Source: Curvibacter lanceolatus ATCC 14669
GTDB lineage: Bacteria > Pseudomonadota > Gammaproteobacteria > Burkholderiales > Burkholderiaceae_C
Reading direction: 5' to 3'
Length of the DNA: 64,000 nucleotides
Assembly (NCBI RefSeq): GCF_000381265.1
Contig: NZ_KB906266.1
Span: forward strand, 62,001 to 126,000
Shown: positions 57,996 through 64,000 of the stretch, one piece after another
Layout of the letters: each line of letters starts with the position of its first letter
How positions within the stretch are numbered: the stretch's first letter is position 1
Notes under the pieces: generated by a model
Database searches by the model: none
What the model saw: only the letters and a program-made list of their open reading frames with translations
Told to the model about the DNA's origin: nothing
Position numbers and translations under genes: made by a program

Positions 57996-58481
57996 TCACG
58001 AACGAGAAAATTCTGCTTTAAGAAAACGAACCGTGTCGTGAAACCCAACATACCACCCTTCTGGGAAGGGTCGATTTCCGACAATCACAAAAGCGAACCC
58101 GTTCAAAACAGAAATAGCAGCCCGCGCATGATCTGCCGCAAGTCTCTCATCTGTGCCGGAGGGGGTGGGCATCGCCTCAGGGTGGGTATGCCAAAGGCCA
58201 ATGCAATACAAACCCTCCTGAAGCAAATCCTGTCGTTGCCGCATCGCCTCGATAGGATCGAACGCCACGCTTGCCCAAGACGCACGCCGCGCCTTGAGCG
58301 AGGTGACTTTTGAGATCACGATGGTTGACGCCGTGAGGTCATTTGTGAAGAGCTGACCCACGGACTCTTTTGAACGTGACCAGCGCTGCATCCTCCTCTG
58401 CAGCATCGAGACTGCGGTTTCGTCAAACTTAAGACTCCATTCCGCGCCCGGGAGTGCAAACTTCACTAGCGGCTCAGGCAC
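57996..58481 (-). CDS. cap3: CBASS Cap3, JAB/MPN isopeptidase
   Basis: A protein of about 161 residues with the JAMM metalloprotease motif: Glu in ESVGQLF, then HTHPEAMPTPSGTD near residue 97, which supplies the His-x-His and Asp zinc ligands. In type II CBASS, Cap3 removes the CD-NTase from its conjugates and counteracts Cap2. The start is placed at GTG 58481, giving an 8-base overlap with the cap2 stop; a TTG at 58514 is an alternative that adds 11 residues. It is the last gene of the operon. Confidence 0.9.
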   Translation of the reverse strand: MPEPLVKFALPGAEWSLKFDETAVSMLQRRMQRWSRSKESVGQLFTNDLTASTIVISKVTSLKARRASWASVAFDPIEAMRQRQDLLQEGLYCIGLWHTHPEAMPTPSGTDERLAADHARAAISVLNGFAFVIVGNRPFPEGWYVGFHDTVRFLKAEFSRS

Positions 58482-60168
58482 GTTGCAGTATCTCTGCCAA
58501 CGGGCGATGCTCAATGACCGAATCTACCCCCACGGGAACCGGAGGGGGACGATTGAAAGTCGCGGAAGGTGACATGCTATTGAAGTAGCTTTCATGACGA
58601 ATCATGGACCATACCCCAGAGGACACATGTTCGCCGTTCAGAACTTGCAGTACGCGCTCAGACACCATGCCTGCAGCTGCCCAGGCGTCGGCAACACCAT
58701 ACGGATGGAAGCCCTGGCCACATCCTGGAAGATCAACCTGCACGTCATCTGGCCAAGTCGCGACATTGACCGCTGTATCGGCGGGGTCCGAAGCAGGCCA
58801 CACATCACTACCAGAAATCAAAACTGCATGAGCGGCTGCGCCAAATGGCTCCATCCATGCCATCATCACTGGGACGTCTTTCAGCACATGCTCCCGAAGC
58901 AATGAAGTGCCAATCCTTACGGAGCGCTCGCCCGTGCAATCCACGATGAGATCCGGCAGCTGCCGTTGATCCGCCTTGGCGCACCACTGCATGGCTTTTT
59001 CACCGAAAGCGTCGAGTTGCGCCCCTGGGATGGCCTGCCGCAATCGAGCGCATAGTGATGCAGCTTTCCCAAAGCCTATGTGTGGCGCACCGAGCACATG
59101 GCGCGAGATATTTTCAGGCTCGAATGTTTGGGGATCCACTACCTCAAGGGAGCCGACGCCTGCACGTGCCAAGAGTTCGATCAACGGCGCACCCAGCGAG
59201 CCACTTCCAAATACCACCACCTTCTTGGCGGCAAGATGAGCCAAACCCTCAGCCCGATGATCTCGGGACAGGCTCCATTGCCTGTCAACACGGGTGACGT
59301 CGATGGGCACAAGGGCCGGCTCGACTTGACGTGCGACCTGCGGCGGCACTATCCGCCATCCGTACACGGCCGGGCCCTGCAAGAGCACCACGAACACGGG
59401 CGCCTTGTTCGGCCAACGGCGCGCCAGGTACCAATTCTGCAGCTTTCCCGCGGAATCACTGAGCTGCGAAAGAAGCTCATCAAGATCATGAAAACTCCTC
59501 GGCCAAACACTGGGCGTCCATCGTTCGGCAGTAGGCAGCTTCATCACCAGCGCGCCGCCACGAATGATGCCGCCCAATGGCCATGCTCTGGCCTTTGCCA
59601 CACGCTCCGGCTCCGTCGTAGACGTCGTGGCGAGGGCCCTACCGTCCCCAAGAGAAAGCGCGGCAGCCTCCTGTGGTTCATCAATTCTCACATCGGCATC
59701 CAGCAATAGCTCTACCGTGCGATAGCTGGCTGGTACTTTGGCCCCAGCCGCATAGCGGGCCCAGTAATCTTGACGTTCCCGACTGAATTCAGCCTCTACC
59801 CAACCTGGATCGGCGCATCGATCGAGGAAGTCGGAAAACCTGGCCAAAACACGACCGACTGCCGCCACCGGGGCGGCGACGTCTGCCGAGTCGAATTCGA
59901 CACCGTGGCAGAAATGGCCATCTACCTCGATGTGGGGCAGCTGCAAACAGAACTTCCGGTCCAATTCGATGCGGGCAGGCGTGAGCGGAAAATCGTGCTG
60001 AAGCACCAGCAGTGGCGCGGCGCCATTCAGTACCGGCGCACCTTCTGCCAAACGCCAGACGCGACAACGCTGCTCCGACTCCTTGTCCGGGCATCGCGTT
60101 GCTGCGCTGGGCCCGAGTCCGTCAAACCACGCCGTGACCATGCCGATCGCGGCTAAAAATAATGGCAT
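58474..60168 (-). CDS. cap2: CBASS Cap2, E1/E2-like ubiquitin-transfer fusion
   Basis: A 564-residue fusion. The N-terminal E2-like part carries a likely catalytic Cys in GHFCHG near residue 84. The E1/ThiF part has the nucleotide-binding loop GSGSLGAP near residue 318 and a candidate catalytic Cys in LPGCGQGF near residue 481. Cap2 primes the CD-NTase by attaching its C-terminus to targets. The start at ATG 60168 has AAGGTG upstream and lies 19 bases after the CD-NTase stop. A longer open frame upstream is an artefact of overlap with the CD-NTase gene. Confidence 0.9.
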   Translation of the reverse strand: MPLFLAAIGMVTAWFDGLGPSAATRCPDKESEQRCRVWRLAEGAPVLNGAAPLLVLQHDFPLTPARIELDRKFCLQLPHIEVDGHFCHGVEFDSADVAAPVAAVGRVLARFSDFLDRCADPGWVEAEFSRERQDYWARYAAGAKVPASYRTVELLLDADVRIDEPQEAAALSLGDGRALATTSTTEPERVAKARAWPLGGIIRGGALVMKLPTAERWTPSVWPRSFHDLDELLSQLSDSAGKLQNWYLARRWPNKAPVFVVLLQGPAVYGWRIVPPQVARQVEPALVPIDVTRVDRQWSLSRDHRAEGLAHLAAKKVVVFGSGSLGAPLIELLARAGVGSLEVVDPQTFEPENISRHVLGAPHIGFGKAASLCARLRQAIPGAQLDAFGEKAMQWCAKADQRQLPDLIVDCTGERSVRIGTSLLREHVLKDVPVMMAWMEPFGAAAHAVLISGSDVWPASDPADTAVNVATWPDDVQVDLPGCGQGFHPYGVADAWAAAGMVSERVLQVLNGEHVSSGVWSMIRHESYFNSMSPSATFNRPPPVPVGVDSVIEHRPLAEILQRA

Positions 60169-60187
60169 GGTCGGCACCTTGACCCCC

Positions 60188-61429
60188 TTACGCCAACGTG
60201 TTGGTGCGATGGCTGACGGGCGTTGCAACATTTGGATTGGCCACCTGCCCCCCGGATGCCACAACCAAGCTCTTGAGCAGCGGCGTGGACTCGGTCGAAC
60301 TGCCGAGACTGTCGCGCCACGCATCAACCCCGGCTTGCCCGAACACGCCGCGCAGCTTCTCTTCAGCGCTCCTGGAATACTCATCTGTGAGCAGTGCCTC
60401 GAGGTGCGTCTCCAGTTGCTTGTGCCAACGCTTGAATTCGCGTGCACGGGCCCCTTGATCACTATTCCAACGATCCGCGAAATTCTCCGTGGAAAGCTTC
60501 GGGTTTTCCACATAGAAGCGACCTGCTGCATCACGCTTGATGTAGTCGGGCATCTCCTCCACGATGGCAAGCACCACCTCAATAGGCGAATTGAAGCTGT
60601 GACGCCTGGTTCGCCAGATGTTCTCAAACGCTTGGGTCGCCAGGGTCACGATGATGACCGAGATCGGCATCGTGTCTTTCTGATCTGGGCTCGCGTAGAA
60701 GTAGAAGTTGTCACGATGCAGCTTCATCAACTGGACGGCTCGACGCAGGATGTCGTCTATCCCAACAGGGGCGCTGGGAAGAGGGTCGACTGACTTACGG
60801 GCCTCGACCACCGAAGACAACACTGCTTCTTGCTGAAATTCAAACCGCAGGTCGGCGCGTTCGCAAAACCAGTCAGCAAACTCCTTCGGATTCGACGGAC
60901 TCCAGACTGTATCGGGGTCTCTTACCCGCAGGCCTGCGCCATAGGTTTTGTACATGTCCGCCACTGCCGGCGTCACGTCGAAATAGAACGCCTCTCCCGG
61001 GTACTGCAATCGCCAGCAACGACGCCGTGGATCTGGGGCACCGGTAAACTCTTCGTTGCCCTCAAGGGCTTTCCCAAACTCTTCAAACATCGCTTCTGAG
61101 TCCGGGTTGTTGTACTTCGGCCCGGACAGCTCCACCATGATGTCGATATCAAACTTCGCATTGCCTCGAGGGCGGATGGTGGTCTGTGTGCGCATCGACC
61201 CCTGCGAATAGACATCAACGTTATGGCGCGGAATGTCCAGCTTGGTGGCGATGTCATCTGCCAAGAGCTCGTATTGCTTGATGGCCTTGGCGCGATCGAC
61301 CTTGTCGAGCTCAAGTCGCCGAAGCAAGGACATGATGAGTTGCTCCCAACGGCCGGCATCTCGCGTCATGCCCAAAGACTTCTGCAAGCGAGTGGTGAAC
61401 GTAATGTTGTTTGGCGGGTTCGCAGTCAT
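60188..61429 (-). CDS. CBASS CD-NTase (cyclic oligonucleotide synthase)
   Basis: A 413-residue nucleotidyltransferase of the SMODS/CD-NTase group. The GS motif QGSMRTQTTI (near residue 72), the metal-binding Asp pair in FDIDIMVEL (about 94) and the third Asp in FYFDVTP (about 148) are all in place, so it should be active. It would make a cyclic di- or trinucleotide on infection. The C-terminus (TNTLA) is exposed and small-residue, as needed for Cap2 conjugation. The clade cannot be fixed without alignment. It lies 27 bases after cap5. Confidence 0.93.
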   Translation of the reverse strand: MTANPPNNITFTTRLQKSLGMTRDAGRWEQLIMSLLRRLELDKVDRAKAIKQYELLADDIATKLDIPRHNVDVYSQGSMRTQTTIRPRGNAKFDIDIMVELSGPKYNNPDSEAMFEEFGKALEGNEEFTGAPDPRRRCWRLQYPGEAFYFDVTPAVADMYKTYGAGLRVRDPDTVWSPSNPKEFADWFCERADLRFEFQQEAVLSSVVEARKSVDPLPSAPVGIDDILRRAVQLMKLHRDNFYFYASPDQKDTMPISVIIVTLATQAFENIWRTRRHSFNSPIEVVLAIVEEMPDYIKRDAAGRFYVENPKLSTENFADRWNSDQGARAREFKRWHKQLETHLEALLTDEYSRSAEEKLRGVFGQAGVDAWRDSLGSSTESTPLLKSLVVASGGQVANPNVATPVSHRTNTLA

Positions 61430-61456
61430 GATGAAGTACCTTTGTGCCGACCTTGT

Positions 61457-63064
61457 CTACGAGATGGAAAGGGACTCGCCGGTCGACAGCAGGGTCACCT
61501 CGGTGGGAGAAATCGCAATCGTCTTGGCAAACTCACCGCGCGCACCGGGCGTAGTGCTGGGCTTGCGTTCGTACAGGATGAACTCGGCGTGGTGACGGGC
61601 TTGCATCTTTTGCCCAACACGGCAACAAGCAGACACTGGCGCGATCAGCACCAGATGTACTTTTGACACCCGCCATTCATCCTGGAGCTTCTGCAGCGCC
61701 TGGTCGACAGCGCGTCCAAACAGATCAAGATCGGCGGGGTGCCCCATGACACGGTGATTCGGACTGTCAACCGTGATCTCAATCGTCGGCACTTCGTGTT
61801 TCCCATCGGAAAACAAGTGTGCAGGCAAATCGGACGCAGGGACCGCTGCAGTCAAATTGATCCGCAGGCATGCCTCGGCTTCACCGCCGTTGGCATGACG
61901 GTGAACCCGAACCTTGAATTTATCATTGGCTGGTACTGGCTCTGCCTCTGGCCAAGTCCACTGTCCACCGCGTTGGCCGCTCACTTGATCGCGATGAAAC
62001 TGGAAAATGTGGGCACTGCTGGAGTCTCCGATGAGCCGCCCCGACAGGACCAAGACCGAGGTGCCATGCACAGGAAAGACCGCGAGCGGCGGTCGTGGCG
62101 CACCACCGTACACCGTCCCGTCCAGCAGACCCGCCAATCTCGGCCTGTCATTCTTGAGCAGTTGGAACAGGCTCAGCCAGTAGCCATCCGAGTTCGATGC
62201 ACCGAGATGCGGACCATTGCGCGCGAACCATTCAGCACGCACCCCTCCGGTGCGCAGCTGACGCAACCACATGGCCTCTTCCGCGATCCGCTCATCAAAA
62301 GCGAATGACTGCCCTTCGATGTTGCCGCCGATGACCAGCATCTGGGCTGCCGGGTAGCGAAGCGTGTTCAGCAGCCGACGAACTTCATCGACGTTGCGCT
62401 GACGCATCTCGTTGAGATAGTCAGCGCTGTATCGCTTCGGAGCTACGCGGTCGATCAGGCGGTGGCATTTGTCGCACATCAGCATGATGTTCGACGGGGC
62501 ATTCGCCAGAAGCGGTGACTTCACCTTGTCCCCACGAGGACCGTCGGCCGACGAGGCCACGATGTGCGCGAAGTAGCTGTAGTTCCCCGTGGCCCCTGGC
62601 ACAAAGTGATGGCGCAGGTCCTCTCCGCAACCATCGAACTGGCACCGCCAGCTGGCCAGCGATGCAACTTCAAAGCGCGTTGCGGTATCCACCTCCCCAT
62701 GGCGGCAGGACGTTCCTGTGATCTTGTTTCGCTCCTTGCACCAAGCACGCATCTGGGCGGGAACAGCCCGAATGACTGGGCCTGACGCAACGTGGTCCAC
62801 CTCACCCACATCCGATTCGGAGGTCTCGATCCATTGGACTTGCTGCGGCTTAGCAGCCGCCTCCAACGCCTTCAGCGCACCTGGACCGATGTCCCCAACG
62901 CCCAGATCACTCCAGGCAGCAGGCGACGCAGTCGCGGCTGTGAGCATCCGGGCGCTGAATTTGTTGGCAATCACCCGGACATGAGGCTCTCCCGCCGCCG
63001 CTCGGGCGCGCAAGGCCGCGGCCAACTCGTCATCGGTCAAACCTCCAACCATCGGCGTGCTCAT
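61457..63064 (-). CDS. cap5: CBASS Cap5 effector, HNH endonuclease-SAVED
   Basis: A 535-residue effector. An HNH domain lies at about residues 138-207: the paired cysteines CQFDGC, the AHIV His and LMCDKCHRLID. The C-terminal half is a SAVED cyclic-nucleotide sensor, ending in the typical HLVLIAPVSACCRVGQ stretch. Cap5 proteins cut double-stranded DNA when the SAVED domain binds its ligand. It is the first gene of the CBASS operon. GGGG lies a few bases before ATG 63064. Confidence 0.92.
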   Translation of the reverse strand: MSTPMVGGLTDDELAAALRARAAAGEPHVRVIANKFSARMLTAATASPAAWSDLGVGDIGPGALKALEAAAKPQQVQWIETSESDVGEVDHVASGPVIRAVPAQMRAWCKERNKITGTSCRHGEVDTATRFEVASLASWRCQFDGCGEDLRHHFVPGATGNYSYFAHIVASSADGPRGDKVKSPLLANAPSNIMLMCDKCHRLIDRVAPKRYSADYLNEMRQRNVDEVRRLLNTLRYPAAQMLVIGGNIEGQSFAFDERIAEEAMWLRQLRTGGVRAEWFARNGPHLGASNSDGYWLSLFQLLKNDRPRLAGLLDGTVYGGAPRPPLAVFPVHGTSVLVLSGRLIGDSSSAHIFQFHRDQVSGQRGGQWTWPEAEPVPANDKFKVRVHRHANGGEAEACLRINLTAAVPASDLPAHLFSDGKHEVPTIEITVDSPNHRVMGHPADLDLFGRAVDQALQKLQDEWRVSKVHLVLIAPVSACCRVGQKMQARHHAEFILYERKPSTTPGARGEFAKTIAISPTEVTLLSTGESLSIS

Positions 63065-63104
63065 TCATTACCCCAGGAATCGAACCACGGCACAGCATAA
63101 CAGG

Positions 63105-63124
63105 AAGTTCGGTATAGCGAACTT
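63105..63124. promoter_or_regulatory. Inverted-repeat operator between cap5 and capH
   Basis: AAGTTCG-GTATAG-CGAACTT is a perfect 7-bp inverted repeat. On the minus strand it overlaps TTCGCT and lies just upstream of TATGCT, a plausible -35/-10 pair with 16-base spacing for the CBASS operon. It is the likely binding site of the XRE repressor. Confidence 0.8.
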
Positions 63125-63160
63125 TTGAAGGCGCAATTTTGATCGGGATTTGCTTATGGA

Positions 63161-63182
63161 AAGTTCGGAGTAGCGATATAAT
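63161..63182 (+). promoter_or_regulatory. capH promoter with imperfect second operator
   Basis: AAGTTCG (63161-63167), six bases, then CGATATA is a half-conserved copy of the operator. It runs into a perfect -10 box TATAAT (63177-63182). Binding here would block the repressor's own promoter, giving autoregulation. No good -35 was found. Confidence 0.7.
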
Positions 63183-63210
63183 TGAAGGCTGTCTAGAAAG
63201 AGAGCGCAAG

Positions 63211-63537
63211 ATGGCGTCAAAACTTGGCGAGAAACTTCGAGCGTGCCGGACTTCGCCGAAGGTGAACCTAACGCTTGAAGAGGCAGCCCGTAGAGCCGGG
63301 CTGAGCAAGAGCTACCTCTGGGAGCTGGAGAACCGTGAATCCCAGAAGCCGTCAGCAGAGAAGCTGCAGGCGATAGCGGACGTGCTTGGACAGGATGTGT
63401 CCTTCTTCCTGGACGACACGGTGGATACGCCGCAGGAATCCAACAAGGACAAGGAGTTCTTCCGCAGCTACTCCAAACTGGAACCTGAAGCTAAGGAAAA
63501 GCTACGGCAGATCCTGGACGTGCTGAAAAAGTCCTGA
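63211..63537 (+). CDS. capH: XRE-family repressor, CapH-like
   Basis: A 108-residue protein with an HTH_3 domain at about residues 5-65 (LTLEEAARRAGLSKSYLWEL) and a helical C-terminal tail suited to dimerisation and to cleavage. The start is ATG 63211, with AAAGAGAG upstream. It lies one base before an ImmA/IrrE-type protease gene. CapH/CapP pairs are known to control CBASS and other defence operons, where the protease cleaves the repressor after DNA damage. Confidence 0.88.
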   Translation: MASKLGEKLRACRTSPKVNLTLEEAARRAGLSKSYLWELENRESQKPSAEKLQAIADVLGQDVSFFLDDTVDTPQESNKDKEFFRSYSKLEPEAKEKLRQILDVLKKS

Positions 63538-63538
63538 C

Positions 63539-64000
63539 ATGACCGAGGCGACTTTCACGCCCGCGACCGCCGCGATACGGCTCACGCATTGGCTTGACGC
63601 TGCTGCGGCAGCCGGCTTACAGCGATTTCCTATCGATGTCGAGCAGCTTGCGCTTCATGTAGGCAAGGAGCTCAAATGGCCAGATCCCATCTTCAAAGTC
63701 GTGGCGGCGGACATCCCGTCATTTGAAGGTGGCCTCTTTCACGTTGAGGATCAAGGCTGGGCGCTTCTGTACAACCGCAACATGACGTCTGAAGGACGGA
63801 TTCGGTTCACCCAAGCCCATGAACTTGGGCACTACCTTGTCCACCGCCTTGCACAGCAGGAATTTGAATGCTCTCAGGCAGACATGGTGCACTGGGGGCC
63901 CGAAATGAGGTCGATCGAAGCAGAGGCCGATGACTTCGCATCAAACCTGCTGATGCCCATGAAGCAGTTCCGTGCGTGCACTTCGACTTCGGATATTGAC
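63539..64000 (+). CDS. capP: ImmA/IrrE-type metalloprotease, CapP-like, 3' end cut by window
   Basis: A partial gene of at least 154 codons from ATG 63539, open to the window end. The zinc-protease motif TQAHELGHYLVHR is near residue 94, and a third ligand Glu is in AEADDFASNLLMP, as in ImmA/IrrE (DUF955) proteins. It starts one base after the capH stop. Its inferred role is to sense single-stranded DNA or another damage signal and cleave CapH to release the CBASS operon. Confidence 0.88.
   Translation, partial: MTEATFTPATAAIRLTHWLDAAAAAGLQRFPIDVEQLALHVGKELKWPDPIFKVVAADIPSFEGGLFHVEDQGWALLYNRNMTSEGRIRFTQAHELGHYLVHRLAQQEFECSQADMVHWGPEMRSIEAEADDFASNLLMPMKQFRACTSTSDID

Overview
The window is high-G+C DNA from a Gram-negative betaproteobacterium, most likely Burkholderiales, family Comamonadaceae or a close relative. 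This rests on two trimeric-type general porins with the Burkholderiales signal peptide (start residues MKKSL), a two-gene cobS-cobC cluster, Coq7-type ubiquinone hydroxylation, a CIRCE-controlled groESL operon and a HexR/zwf/tal/pgi sugar cluster. All statements on base composition are by eye.

Layout, core part (1-48.4 kb). The window opens inside a Ser/Thr protein kinase gene with a membrane anchor. A porin, an SbmA/YddA-like ABC exporter-type protein and a small EF-hand protein follow. A type II secretion (T2SS) cluster runs right to left as gspG-H-I-J-K-L-M-N-D-E-F, ending in a cytosolic 5'-nucleotidase gene, with a short gspC reading away from gspG. An AbrB/Doc toxin-antitoxin pair sits between gspE and gspF. 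Then come cobS/cobC, ilvA with a terminator-containing leader or small RNA upstream, an OsmC-family gene, coq7, a second porin and a six-gene Dpp/Opp-type peptide ABC operon that includes an M20 amidohydrolase. Next are a DUF3047 lipoprotein and a glucose block: hexR, zwf, tal, pgi, a two-component system and a sugar ABC transporter with a LamB-like porin. A VOC protein and groES-groEL close the core part.

Accessory part (48.4-64 kb). After a tandem 18-bp repeat the DNA looks less G+C-rich and becomes a defence island. It holds a PD-(D/E)xK-like protein, a patatin phospholipase fused to a Nudix-like domain, a two-gene set matching type I Mokosh (pseudokinase-SF1 helicase plus PLD nuclease), a decayed IS481-type transposase fragment, and a complete four-gene type II CBASS operon (Cap5 HNH-SAVED effector, CD-NTase, Cap2 E1/E2, Cap3 JAB peptidase). 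Facing the CBASS operon is a CapH/CapP-like XRE repressor and ImmA/IrrE protease pair, the latter cut by the window end. A perfect inverted repeat between them is a likely repressor operator.

How the genes work together. The glucose block links uptake through an outer-membrane channel and ABC transporter to Pgi, Zwf and transaldolase under HexR. The T2SS cluster encodes most of a secretion machine but no prepilin peptidase (GspO) in view. In the island, the CD-NTase primed by Cap2 would make a cyclic nucleotide that activates the Cap5 nuclease, with CapH/CapP setting expression. The patatin-Nudix gene lies 30 bp after the Mokosh pair on the same strand and may be an undescribed third component of it; this is the strongest candidate for something new.
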